From assembly GCF_000400485.1 (NCBI RefSeq), contig NZ_ASHR01000030.1, forward strand, positions 1-64,000: 64,000 nucleotides of DNA, given 5' to 3'. Within the stretch, counting starts at the first letter, position 1. Every line of letters starts with the position of its first letter. The stretch is from Agrococcus pavilionensis RW1. Its GTDB lineage: Bacteria > Actinomycetota > Actinomycetes > Actinomycetales > Microbacteriaceae. This document shows, in pieces, positions 38,408-47,135 of the stretch. Under the pieces are notes generated by a model. That model ran no database searches, was not told the DNA's origin, and was given only the letters and a program-made list of their open reading frames with translations. The position numbers and the translations under genes are program-made.

Positions 38408-38719
38408 ATGGCAGACGTGCAGCAGGACGACCAGTGGGCCGAGCAGATGGCTGACGGCGAGGACTTCGACGAGTCGATGGGCGACCCGGCGGACGACGAC
38501 CGCGTGCTCGCCACCGACGAGCTCGACGAGATCGGCGACGACGACGCCCCGGAGGGCGCCGAGTCGCGCGACGAGGAGTGGGAGGGCGACGACCCCGCCG
38601 ACATCCCCGACGAGCACGGCGGCACGCAGGCCGGTGTCGACACCGACGACAACGGCGTCGACGACACGACGCTCCCGGAGGGCACGGACAGCATCATCGA
38701 CGCGGGAGATTGGGAGTAG
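38408..38719 (+). CDS. Small very acidic protein of unknown function
   Basis: 103-residue protein made mostly of Asp, Glu and Gly (for example GDDDAPEGAESRDEEWEGDD), likely disordered, without a membrane segment or known domain. The start is chosen at the ATG 6 bases after TACGCT (38396-38401), matching the leaderless pattern; another in-frame ATG at 38387 overlaps that region. It is followed 4 bases later by a second small gene and the pair ends at a strong terminator. I do not recognise a function. Confidence 0.6.
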   Translation: MADVQQDDQWAEQMADGEDFDESMGDPADDDRVLATDELDEIGDDDAPEGAESRDEEWEGDDPADIPDEHGGTQAGVDTDDNGVDDTTLPEGTDSIIDAGDWE

Positions 38720-38723
38720 GACC

Positions 38724-38903
38724 ATGGCGGAGCGACGAGGCTTCATGGCACGGCTCACGCGGTTCTGGCAGGGGCTGACGGGCTCGGGTGTGCGCACGTA
38801 CGGCGACGACTCGCTGCCCGGCGCGCACGACGGCGACCCCGCCGCGCAGGCGAACGCCGAGATCCAGACCCGCAACCGGCTGCAGTTCGGCACGAAGCAC
38901 TGA
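38724..38903 (+). CDS. Small hypothetical protein
   Basis: 59-residue protein, basic at the N-terminus (MAERRGFMARLTRFWQG) with an amphipathic helix, and polar at the C-terminus. The stop of the preceding acidic protein is 4 bases upstream and a GGAGTAGGA ribosome binding site overlaps it, so the two are probably co-translated. A terminator hairpin starts 16 bases after the stop, supporting a real transcription unit. Function unknown. Confidence 0.55.
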   Translation: MAERRGFMARLTRFWQGLTGSGVRTYGDDSLPGAHDGDPAAQANAEIQTRNRLQFGTKH

Positions 38904-38919
38904 CCGCGCACCGGCGTGA

Positions 38920-38949
38920 CGAAGGGCCCCGCCGCGGCGGGGCCCTTCG
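38920..38949. terminator. Bidirectional hairpin terminator between a small gene and fba
   Basis: A 30-base perfect palindrome (CGAAGGGCCCCGCC joined to its inverse) lies between convergent genes. It is structurally like the palindrome at 29650/31118 and the hairpin at 55490. Confidence 0.85.
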
Positions 38950-38958
38950 CACGTCTGC

Positions 38959-39984
<1,026 letters not shown>

Positions 39985-40074
39985 CGTGCGGCTCCTGACT
40001 CGTCTGTGGCGCGAGCCGCCAGGCGCGGCGTCGCGGGATCGGTCTCAGTCTAGGCTTCAGGCATCCGCAGGGGG

Positions 40075-40090
40075 CGAGCCCCTCGGCTCG
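40075..40090 (+). promoter_or_regulatory. Hairpin just upstream of the DhaL-like gene
   Basis: CGAGCC-N4-GGCTCG forms a perfect 6-base stem immediately before the AGGAGGG ribosome binding site of the DhaL-like gene. TAGGCT (40051-40056) is a candidate -10 for this gene. A weak case for translational control. Confidence 0.3.
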
Positions 40091-40102
40091 AGGAGGGTCA
40101 GC

Positions 40103-40708
40103 ATGCAGCACGACGACATCGTCCGCGCGGCGCTCGACCGCATCGTCGCGGCGCTCGCGGAGGCGAGCGACGACCTCGACGGGCTCGACGCGGTCGCGAG
40201 CGACGGCAACCACGGCCAGCACATGCTCTCGGGCGCGACCGCCGCGCGCGACGCGGCCGCGGGCGCGCCCGCGGGCGCAGCGCTCTCGGCCGCCGCCGAG
40301 GCGTGGCGCACGGGCGCGGGCTTCTCGAACCCGCTGTGGGGCACGGTGCTGGGCGCCGCCGCCTCCGTCGAGCGGCAGGGTCCGGTCGCCATGATCGACG
40401 CGGCGCTCTCAGCGCTCCACGCGATGACCGACGCGAACGTCGGCGACAAGTCGGTCGTCGACACGCTCGTGCCCGCGCTCGACGACGCGCGCGACCACCT
40501 CGTGCGCGGCGAGACCGTGACGGTCGCCGCGGCGCGCGCCGCCGACATCGCCGAGGAGGCCGCGCTCGAGACGGCCGCGCTCGAGGCGCGCTTCGACGCA
40601 TCTAACCCCGACATCGGCTACCCCGACCCCGGCGCGACCTCGTCGGCCGTCATCCTCGGGGCGCTCGCCGCGACGATCGCCGAGCTGAGCGACGACGCCG
40701 ACGCGTGA
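40103..40708 (+). CDS. DhaL/DAK2-like protein with altered metal site
   Basis: 201-residue all-helical DhaL-family protein, the ADP-binding subunit of PTS-type dihydroxyacetone kinase. The nucleotide/metal loop is present but altered: the three metal Asp positions read D29, D34 and N36 (DGNHG instead of DGDHG). The later GDKSVVDTL block matches the family. No DhaK or DhaM gene is adjacent, so a classical dihydroxyacetone kinase is doubtful. It may use another partner or substrate; note its position between fba and glpX. AGGAGGG precedes the ATG. Confidence 0.75.
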   Translation: MQHDDIVRAALDRIVAALAEASDDLDGLDAVASDGNHGQHMLSGATAARDAAAGAPAGAALSAAAEAWRTGAGFSNPLWGTVLGAAASVERQGPVAMIDAALSALHAMTDANVGDKSVVDTLVPALDDARDHLVRGETVTVAAARAADIAEEAALETAALEARFDASNPDIGYPDPGATSSAVILGALAATIAELSDDADA

Positions 40709-40793
40709 CGCGCAGTCGCGCCGCGCCCGCATGGCCTGGCCCAGGCATCCGCATCACTAGGCTCGAGGGCAAGGCCAACCGATGGAGGACACC

Positions 40794-41801
40794 GTGGCGA
40801 CCAGCTCCGATTCGATGACGGCACCGGTCTTCGAGCACCCAGACCGCAACCTGGCGATGGAGCTCGTGCGAGCCACCGAGGCAGCGGCGATCCGCGCGGT
40901 GCCGTGGATCGGGCGCGGCGACAAGAACGCCGCCGACGGCGCCGCGGTCAACGCGATGCGCACGTTCCTCGCGACCGTCGCGTTCGACGGCGTGGTCGTG
41001 ATCGGCGAGGGCGAGAAGGACGAGGCGCCGATGCTCTTCAACGGCGAGCACGTCGGCAACGGCCGCGGCCCCTCGTGCGACATCGCCGTCGACCCCATCG
41101 ACGGCACGTCGCTCACGGCGGCCGGGCGCCAGAACGCGCTGAGCGTCATCGCGGTCGCCGATCGCGGCACGATGTACGACCCGGTCGACGCCTTCTACAT
41201 GGACAAGCTCGTCGCCGGCCCCGAGGCGCACGGCGTCATCTCGCTCGAGCAGTCGATCGGCGACAACCTCCGCGAGCTCGCGCGCGCGAAGGGCAAGGAC
41301 GTCGGCGAGATGGTCGTCGCGATCCTCGACCGGCCGCGGCATGCGCAGCTCATCGACGAGATCCGCTCGGCGGGCGCCGGTACGCGCCTCATGCGCGACG
41401 GCGACGTCGCGGGCGGCATCAACGCCGCGCGCTGGGAGACCCGCATCGACATGTGCGTCGGCGCCGGCGGCACGCCCGAGGGCGTCATCACCGCGTGCGC
41501 GATCAAGGCGCTCGGCGGCTTCATGGAGGGCCGCCTCGCGCCGCAGAGCGACGAGGAGCACCGCAAGGTCGTCGCGGCGGGGCACGACCTCGACCGCGTG
41601 CTGGGGCTCAACGACCTCGTCGCGAGCGACAACACCTACTTCGTCGCGACCGGCGTCACCGACGGGCAGCTGCTCGACGGGGTGCGCCGCAAGGGGCCGC
41701 TCATCCGCACCGAGTCGCTCGTGCTGCGCTCGAAGACCGGCACCGCGCGCCGCGTCATCGCCGAGCACCGCAGCGACAAGTGGCTCGAGTCGAAGGCCTG
41801 A
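40794..41801 (+). CDS. glpX: Class II fructose-1,6-bisphosphatase
   Basis: Gluconeogenic phosphatase of the GlpX type, 335 residues. Metal-binding motifs are GEGEKDEAPML and VDPIDGTSLTA, with the conserved GGTPEGVITA loop. The GTG start is chosen because GGAGG lies 5 bases before it; an in-frame ATG at 40782 would overlap that ribosome binding site. TAGGCT at about 40759 is a candidate -10. The stop codon lies in the first unit of a tandem repeat array. Confidence 0.95.
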   Translation: MATSSDSMTAPVFEHPDRNLAMELVRATEAAAIRAVPWIGRGDKNAADGAAVNAMRTFLATVAFDGVVVIGEGEKDEAPMLFNGEHVGNGRGPSCDIAVDPIDGTSLTAAGRQNALSVIAVADRGTMYDPVDAFYMDKLVAGPEAHGVISLEQSIGDNLRELARAKGKDVGEMVVAILDRPRHAQLIDEIRSAGAGTRLMRDGDVAGGINAARWETRIDMCVGAGGTPEGVITACAIKALGGFMEGRLAPQSDEEHRKVVAAGHDLDRVLGLNDLVASDNTYFVATGVTDGQLLDGVRRKGPLIRTESLVLRSKTGTARRVIAEHRSDKWLESKA

Positions 41802-41863
41802 TCGCCTGAGCCGCTGATCGCCTGAGCCGCTGAGCGCCTGCGGGCGCCGAGCGCCTGCGGGCG
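41798..41863. repeat. Four-unit tandem repeat at the glpX stop codon
   Basis: Two identical 16-base units CTGATCGCCTGAGCCG (41798-41813 and 41814-41829) are followed by two diverged 17-base units (41830-41846, 41847-41863). The first unit contains the glpX stop. Probably a slippage-generated array. Confidence 0.75.
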
Positions 41864-42138
41864 TCGAGGCGAACCGGACCCCTTCTCCCGAACGGGACCC
41901 GACATGCGGGGCCCCGTTCGGCGGAACGGGTCCGCGAAGGGCCGGGACTTGACGACTCGACCTGTTCTCGCCGAGTCGAGCCGTTGCAGCGGGTCGAGTG
42001 AGCGAAAGCGGGTCGGCTCGTTGCTGGAGGCGGTCGGGTCGGCGGGAGTGGATCGAGTCGCCGTACCGGTCGTCACCGAGAGCCCCTGGCACGGCGGATG
42101 CGGTGCACTCGGCGAGGCGCGTGCGGCACGATGGTGCC
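41864..42138. other. Noncoding stretch with palindromic repeat and scattered GTCGAG boxes
   Basis: No gene found in this part of the 337-base gap between glpX and the next start. It holds the palindromic repeat at 41875-41934. After that come several GTCGAG/CTCGAC hexamers (41955-42060) in degenerate repeats that resemble scattered intergenic repeats common in this group of bacteria (inference). A CACGAT hexamer at 42127-42132 is the likely -10 of the next gene. Confidence 0.5.
41875..41934. repeat. Palindromic intergenic repeat, copy 2
   Basis: A 60-base imperfect palindrome with 26-base arms (41875-41900 and 41909-41934) and an 8-base centre. It shares the GGACCCCTT, CGGGACCC and GTTCGG blocks with the copy at 12031-12094. 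Confidence 0.75.
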
Positions 42139-43299
42139 GTGGCCGGCACGCGACTCGTGGGCATCGACCTCGCGCGGCTCGCGGCCGTCGCGGGGATGAT
42201 GGCGGCGCACACCGTCCTTTGGGAAGCGCCGGCGCCGGGCGTCGTCGCACTCGTCGACGGACCGCCGTCGACGCTGTTCGCCGTGCTGGGCGGTGTGAGC
42301 GTCGTGCTCGCCGCGCGGCAGCGGCTCGCGGCGGGGGATCGGCGGGGCGCGATCCGCTCGACGCTCGCGCGCGGCGCGGTCGTCGCCGTGCTCGGCGTCC
42401 TCGTGGCGCCGCTCGCGACCGCGGTCTTCGTCGTGCTCGTGCCCTTCGGCGTCGCCATCGCGCTCGCCGGGCTGCTGCTGACGCTGCCGTCGTGGGCGAT
42501 CGCCGCGCTCGCAGCGGCGCTGTGGGCGGCGGGCGGCTCGCTCGCGGCGATCGCCCGCGAGAGCCTGCCCGCGGAGCTCGTCGAGCCCGAGGGGCCCGGC
42601 GACGCGCTGCTCGCCGGGGCGGTCGACGTCGTGCTCACGGGTGTCTACCCGGTCGTGACGTGGCTCGCGTACCTGCTCGTCGGGATGCTCCTCGCTCGCG
42701 CGCTGCTCGCGGCCCGCGCGCGCGGCCGGGAGCGGCGGGCGCTCGCCACCGTCGGCGTGGCCGGTGCGGCGCTCATCGCCGCGGCCGTCGCGGCGAGCGA
42801 GCTCGGCGTGCGGCTCGTCGCCGAGGCGGTGCTCGAGCAGCCCGCCGAGGCGATGCGCGACTCGATCCTCATGAACGCCTACGGCGCCGCGCAGGGCACC
42901 GAGCCCGCGTGGCAGCTCGTCGCCGCGCCGCACTCGGGCACGCCCACCGACATGGCGCGCACGGTCGGCATCGGGCTCGTCGCGATCGCGCTCCTCGGGC
43001 TGCTCGCCGCGTCGCTGCCGCCGCGCGCGCTGCGCGCGCTCGAGCCGCTCCGCGCGGCGGGCGCGGCGCCGCTCACGATCTACGTCGTGCACGTCGTGCT
43101 GCTCTCGACGCTCGCGCTCGCCGCCCCTGAGCTCTCGACGGGGTGGGGAGCGTGGGCCGCGCAGCTCGCCGTCGCGATCGGGATCGGGGCGATCCTCGCC
43201 GCCTCGCGCGCCCGCGGGCCGCTCGAGCGGCTCGTCGGCGCGGCTGCGACGCGCGCCGCGGGCCCGCGCGAGCCGACCGCGCCCGCCCGGGCCGAATGA
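42139..43299 (+). CDS. Multi-pass membrane protein, heparan-alpha-glucosaminide N-acetyltransferase-like
   Basis: 386-residue polytopic protein with about nine or ten membrane helices. The N-terminus (TRLVGIDLARLAAVAGMMAAH) matches the HGSNAT/DUF1624 and DUF418 acyltransferase group, and the C-terminal PLTIYVVHVV segment is typical of these. Such proteins probably acylate surface sugars or lipids, but the substrate is unknown. The GTG start is 6 bases after CACGAT. A TTGACA promoter for the next gene begins 14 bases after the stop. Confidence 0.75.
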   Translation: MAGTRLVGIDLARLAAVAGMMAAHTVLWEAPAPGVVALVDGPPSTLFAVLGGVSVVLAARQRLAAGDRRGAIRSTLARGAVVAVLGVLVAPLATAVFVVLVPFGVAIALAGLLLTLPSWAIAALAAALWAAGGSLAAIARESLPAELVEPEGPGDALLAGAVDVVLTGVYPVVTWLAYLLVGMLLARALLAARARGRERRALATVGVAGAALIAAAVAASELGVRLVAEAVLEQPAEAMRDSILMNAYGAAQGTEPAWQLVAAPHSGTPTDMARTVGIGLVAIALLGLLAASLPPRALRALEPLRAAGAAPLTIYVVHVVLLSTLALAAPELSTGWGAWAAQLAVAIGIGAILAASRARGPLERLVGAAATRAAGPREPTAPARAE

Positions 43300-43312
43300 G
43301 CGCATCCGCCCC

Positions 43313-43360
43313 TTGACACGCCATCCGCGTCGTCGTACATTGCCAAGTGGTTATAGAACT
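43313..43360 (+). promoter_or_regulatory. Near-consensus promoter and dyad for the ArsR-SRPBCC pair
   Basis: Perfect -35 TTGACA (43313-43318), a 17-base spacer and -10 TACATT (43336-43341), the best sigma-70-type promoter in the window. Just downstream, AGTGGTTATAGAACT (about 43346-43360) is a partial dyad in an AT-rich patch, at the right place for autorepression by the ArsR protein. Confidence 0.7.
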
Positions 43361-43368
43361 GGGTGGTG

Positions 43369-43719
43369 ATGAAGATGCGAGCGCAGCGACTCGACGACGA
43401 GCAGCTCGACCGCATCTTCGCCGCGCTCTCCGACCGCACGCGCCGCCGCATCCTGCTGCGGCTGCGGTCGGGGCCCGCGACCGTCACCGAGCTCACCGCG
43501 CTCGCCGGGCTCAGCCAGCCGGCCGTCTCGAAGCACTGCAAGGTGCTCGAGGAGGCCGGCCTCGTCCGACCCGAGCGCGACGCGCAGCGCATCCACCGCA
43601 TCATCGAGCTCGCGCCGCTCATCCGCGCTGCCGTCTTCGTCTCGCAGTTCGAGGTCCAGGTCGACGCCCGACTCGACCGCCTCGAGGCGCACCTCCAGTC
43701 GGGAACCGATGAGGAGTGA
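43369..43719 (+). CDS. ArsR family transcriptional regulator
   Basis: Winged-helix repressor of about 116 residues: recognition helix in LAGLSQPAVSKHCKVLEEAGLV and wing following. No cysteine cluster for metal sensing is visible (a single Cys in the recognition helix), so it belongs to the non-metal ArsR group that pairs with SRPBCC proteins. Start is uncertain among GTG 43363, GTG 43366, ATG 43369 and ATG 43375. Its stop overlaps the region just upstream of the SRPBCC gene, giving coupled translation. Confidence 0.87.
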   Translation: MKMRAQRLDDEQLDRIFAALSDRTRRRILLRLRSGPATVTELTALAGLSQPAVSKHCKVLEEAGLVRPERDAQRIHRIIELAPLIRAAVFVSQFEVQVDARLDRLEAHLQSGTDEE

Positions 43720-43721
43720 CC

Positions 43722-44213
43722 ATGAAGACCCGATTCACGATGCCCGACGACACGTCGATCGCCTACGAGCGCGACTTCCGCGCCCCGGCCGCCGAGGTCT
43801 GGCGGGCCTACACCGACCCCGAGGTCGTCCGCACGTGGCTCCTCGGCCCCGACCCCGAGACCGAGTTCCCCGTGTGCGAGATGGACATGCGCACCGGCGG
43901 CTCGTTCCGCTGGGTGTGGGTCGACGCCGAGGGCGAGCTCGAGATCGCCGGCGAAGTGCTCGAGGCCGACGAGCCCCGCCGGCTCGTCTCGACCGAGCGG
44001 ATGGGCGGCTCGGCGATGGGCGGCATGGATCTGCCGCCGACGCACAACGTCGTCACCTTCGCGGAGTCCGACGGCGTGACGACGATGCGGACCGTCATCA
44101 CGTACGCGTCGAAGGAGCACCGCGACGGCGCCTACGCGAGCGGCATGGCCGATGGGATCGAGGCGGGCTTCGATCGCCTCGACCCGTACTTCGCGAGCCT
44201 CACCGCGCGCTGA
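43722..44213 (+). CDS. SRPBCC (AHSA1-like) domain protein
   Basis: 163-residue START/Bet v1-like fold protein of the activator-of-Hsp90-ATPase homologue 1 group (RDFRAPAAEVWRAYTDPEVVRTWL at the start, then MDMRTGGSFRW). Such proteins bind hydrophobic ligands and are very often encoded with an ArsR partner, as here. GAGGAG is 5 bases before the chosen ATG; an in-frame GTG at 43716 also overlaps the arsR stop. Ligand unknown. Confidence 0.86.
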   Translation: MKTRFTMPDDTSIAYERDFRAPAAEVWRAYTDPEVVRTWLLGPDPETEFPVCEMDMRTGGSFRWVWVDAEGELEIAGEVLEADEPRRLVSTERMGGSAMGGMDLPPTHNVVTFAESDGVTTMRTVITYASKEHRDGAYASGMADGIEAGFDRLDPYFASLTAR

Positions 44214-44305
44214 CGGCGGGCTGCGGGCGGCGCCGGCGAGAGCCGGTTGCCGCCCGCTCTCGCGCGCCGCGAGCATCACGATCCGGTCACGGAAGCGGCA
44301 CCGGT

Positions 44306-44366
44306 TTGACATGCGCGCACGCCTCTTGCATGCTCGAACCTGAAACCTGAACCACCTGTCAGGTTT
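44306..44366 (+). promoter_or_regulatory. Promoter and operator of the 12-gene transport/catabolic operon
   Basis: TTGACA (44306-44311), 17 bases, then CATGCT (44329-44334) as a weak -10. Immediately downstream lie AACCTGA (44337-44343), AACCTGA (44344-44350) and the inverse TCAGGTT (44359-44365). The last two are the cores of a perfect AAACCTGA-N8-TCAGGTTT inverted repeat (44343-44366). This is a strong operator candidate, probably for the TetR-type regulator encoded within the operon. Confidence 0.6.
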
Positions 44367-44450
44367 GGAACCGTGAAGCCGCACGAGGGAGTGCTGTCTC
44401 GCCAGTCGAGCAGCGCCCTGACGGGGCTCGCACCGCTCGAAAGGCAACTC

Positions 44451-45662
44451 ATGCGCAGGACAACGAAGTTCGCCGGCGTGGGCGTCGCCCTCGCCGCGCT
44501 CGCGCTCACGGCGTGCGCGCCGACCGCGTCGACCACCTCGCCCTCCACCGCCGGCTCCGAGGGCGCGGAGGAGACCGTCGCCGTCAACGTGGGCATGATC
44601 ACCTCGATCACCGGCCCGCTCGCGGCGTACGGCGCCGCCTACCAGCAGGGCTTCGAGGCGGGCCTCGACTACGCGACCGACGGCACCGGCGAGATCGACG
44701 GCGTAGAGCTCACGATCGAGTGGGTCGACGACCAGGGCAACCCCGACACGGCCGTCACGCAGGCCAAGGACCTCATCGGCCAGGGCTTCCAGGTGCTCGG
44801 CGGTTCGGCCGCCTCGGGCGTCGCCCTCGCGGTCGCCGAGCAGGCGGCGCAGAACGACGTGCTCTTCCTCTCGGGCCCGGCCGCCGCCGACGCCATCACG
44901 GGCATCAACGAGCAGACGTTCCGCTCGGGCCGCCAGACGCTGCAGGACGTCGCGACTGCCGCGACCTTCCTCGACAGCGTCGAGGGCTCGAACATCGTCG
45001 TCTTCGCGCAGGACAACGCGTTCGGCCAGGGCAACGTCGCCTCGGTCGAGGCCGTGCTCGGCGCGGAGGGCGCGAACGTCACGCCCATCCTCGTCGCCGA
45101 GGACGCGACGGAGTTCACCCCATTCGCGCAGCAGATCTCGGCGGCCTCGCCCGACCTCGTCTTCGTGGCGTGGGCCGGCGCGACGACCGGTGCGATGTGG
45201 GAGGCGCTCGCGCAGCAGCAGGTGCTCGCCTCGACGACCGTCGTCACGGGCCTCGCCGACCGCGCCTCGTACCAGGCCTACGGCCCGGGCTCGGCCGACA
45301 TCCAGTTCCTCAACCACTACTTCCCGCAGGCGACCGACACCGAGGCGGCGCAGGCGATGGATGCGTTCCTCGAGGCCGAGGGCCAGGAGGCCGACCTCTT
45401 CACCGTCGACGGCTTCGTGGGCGCGCAGATGCTCGTGCACGCGATCGCCGAGGGCAAGGGCGACACCGCCGCGATGATCGAGGCGCTCGAGGGCTGGACC
45501 TTCGAGTCGGTCAAGGGCGAGCTCACCATCCGCGCCGAGGACCACGCGCTCATCCAGCCGATGTTCCAGGTGCGGCTCGTCGACGAGGCCGGCACGTGGG
45601 TGCCGGAGCTCATCGAGGTCGCCGACGCCGAGGCCGTCGCGCCGCCGGTCGCGGGCGAGTGA
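44451..45662 (+). CDS. HAAT-type ABC transporter substrate-binding lipoprotein
   Basis: 403-residue lipoprotein of the branched-chain amino acid (LivK) binding-protein class. The signal peptide ends in LTAC (lipidated Cys22), then a type I two-lobe binding fold (GMITSITGPLAAYG at the start). Binding specificity cannot be read by eye; the operon suggests a carboxylate or ester rather than leucine. The ATG is preceded by AAAGGCA; an upstream in-frame GTG at 44373 would put residues before the signal peptide. First gene of the operon. Confidence 0.9.
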   Translation: MRRTTKFAGVGVALAALALTACAPTASTTSPSTAGSEGAEETVAVNVGMITSITGPLAAYGAAYQQGFEAGLDYATDGTGEIDGVELTIEWVDDQGNPDTAVTQAKDLIGQGFQVLGGSAASGVALAVAEQAAQNDVLFLSGPAAADAITGINEQTFRSGRQTLQDVATAATFLDSVEGSNIVVFAQDNAFGQGNVASVEAVLGAEGANVTPILVAEDATEFTPFAQQISAASPDLVFVAWAGATTGAMWEALAQQQVLASTTVVTGLADRASYQAYGPGSADIQFLNHYFPQATDTEAAQAMDAFLEAEGQEADLFTVDGFVGAQMLVHAIAEGKGDTAAMIEALEGWTFESVKGELTIRAEDHALIQPMFQVRLVDEAGTWVPELIEVADAEAVAPPVAGE

Positions 45663-45675
45663 GGGTGATGCAGTG

Positions 45676-46431
45676 ATGGTCGACCGACCCGCGCTCCAGC
45701 TGGACGCCGTCGGCCTGCAGATCGGCGGCGCGCGCATCCTGCACGACGTCACGATGCAGGTCGGGACCGGCGAGATGGTCGGGGTCATCGGCCCCAACGG
45801 CGCTGGCAAGACCACGCTGTTCAACATCATCTCGGGCGTCATGATCCCCACGAGCGGCACCGTCCGCCTCGCGGGGGACGACGTCACCGGTCACAAGGTG
45901 CACCAGCGGGCGCGGGTCGGTCTCGGCCGCACGTTCCAGACCTCGAGCGTCTTCGCCGGCCTCACGGCGGGCGAGAACGTGCGCCTCGCGGCGCAGTCGA
46001 AGCTCGGGGGAGCGACGAGTCCCTGGAGGTTCCCCCGGCAGGGCGACGACGCGGCGCAGGTCGCGGACCGCTGCCTGCAGGAGGTCGGCCTCGCCCACCA
46101 CACCGACACGGCTGCGGGCGTCCTCTCGCACGGCGACAAGCGCAAGCTCGAGATCGCGATGCTCATCGCGACCGAGCCGGAGGTCGTGCTGCTCGACGAG
46201 CCCATGGCGGGCGTCGGCTCCGGCGACGTCGCGGGCCTCGTCGAGGTCATCCGGCGGCTCCACGCCTCTGGCCGCACCGTGCTCATGGTCGAGCACCACA
46301 TGGAGGTGCTGCTCGGCCTCGTCGACCGCGTCGCGGTCATGCACCACGGCGAGCTGCTCGCGATCGACACCCCCAAGGCCGTCATGGCCAATCCGCAAGT
46401 CCAGAAGGCCTACCTCGGGGAGACCGTGTGA
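45676..46431 (+). CDS. HAAT-type ABC transporter ATP-binding protein (LivG-like)
   Basis: 251-residue ATPase with Walker A GPNGAGKTT, signature LSHGDKRKLEIAM, Walker B VVLLDEPMAGVG and H-loop VEHHME. LivG-type features include the RTFQTSSVFAGLT block. It overlaps the second ATPase gene by 4 bases. The ATG is preferred to a GTG one codon earlier because of ribosome binding site spacing (GAGGGTG). Confidence 0.93.
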   Translation: MVDRPALQLDAVGLQIGGARILHDVTMQVGTGEMVGVIGPNGAGKTTLFNIISGVMIPTSGTVRLAGDDVTGHKVHQRARVGLGRTFQTSSVFAGLTAGENVRLAAQSKLGGATSPWRFPRQGDDAAQVADRCLQEVGLAHHTDTAAGVLSHGDKRKLEIAMLIATEPEVVLLDEPMAGVGSGDVAGLVEVIRRLHASGRTVLMVEHHMEVLLGLVDRVAVMHHGELLAIDTPKAVMANPQVQKAYLGETV

Positions 46432-47135
46432 CCGCCATCCTGACCGTCCGCGGCCTCGACGCGCGGATCGCCGGCCAGCAGGTCGTCGAGGGCGCCTCGT
46501 TCGAGGTCGCCGAGCACGGCGTCACCGCCCTCCTCGGCCGCAACGGCGTCGGCAAGTCGTCGAACATCAAGGCGCTGCTCGGCCTCTACGAGCGCTCGGG
46601 TGAGGTGACGTTCGCGGGCGAGCGCATCGACCGGCTCATGACGCACCGCATCGTGCAGCGCGGCATCGCCTACGTGCCCGAGGATCGCGAGGTCTTCGGC
46701 GGCCTCACGGTCGAGGAGAACCTGCGGCTCGCCGAGCGCGGCGGCGCCCCGAACCGCGGCATCGTCGCCGAGCTCTTCCCCGAGCTCATCCAGCGCGCCA
46801 AGCAGCAGGCCGGCACCCTCTCGGGCGGCCAGCAGCAGATGGTCTCGCTCTCGCGCGCGCTCATGAACGACAACCGGCTGCTGCTCGTCGACGAGCCGAC
46901 GAAGGGCCTCGCGCCCCTCATCGTCGGCACCGTCACGAAGGCCCTCGAGGCCGCGGCCGAGCGCACGCCCATGCTGCTCGTCGAGCAGAACCTGCAGGTC
47001 GTGCGCGCGCTCGCGCACTCCGTCATCGTCCTCTCCGGCGGCCGCGTGGTCCACACGGGCCCGGCCGCCGACTTCCTGGACTCCGACCTCGTGCACCGGC
47101 ACCTCGGCGTCTCGACCGACGAGGAGGCAGCGTGA
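46428..47135 (+). CDS. HAAT-type ABC transporter ATP-binding protein (LivF-like)
   Basis: 235-residue second ATPase of the importer, with Walker A GRNGVGKSS (Ser replaces the usual Thr pair), signature LSGGQQQMVSLSRAL, Walker B LLLVDEPTKGLAP, and the LivF hallmark YVPEDREVFGGLTVEENL. Start GTG overlaps livG; stop overlaps the permease start. The two ATPases and two permeases give a full importer. Confidence 0.93.
   Translation: MTAILTVRGLDARIAGQQVVEGASFEVAEHGVTALLGRNGVGKSSNIKALLGLYERSGEVTFAGERIDRLMTHRIVQRGIAYVPEDREVFGGLTVEENLRLAERGGAPNRGIVAELFPELIQRAKQQAGTLSGGQQQMVSLSRALMNDNRLLLVDEPTKGLAPLIVGTVTKALEAAAERTPMLLVEQNLQVVRALAHSVIVLSGGRVVHTGPAADFLDSDLVHRHLGVSTDEEAA

Noticed and set aside
41798-41870. 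CRISPR array from the repeated units after glpX
   Set aside because: The units are direct tandem repeats of 16-17 bases with no spacers, and no cas gene is present.
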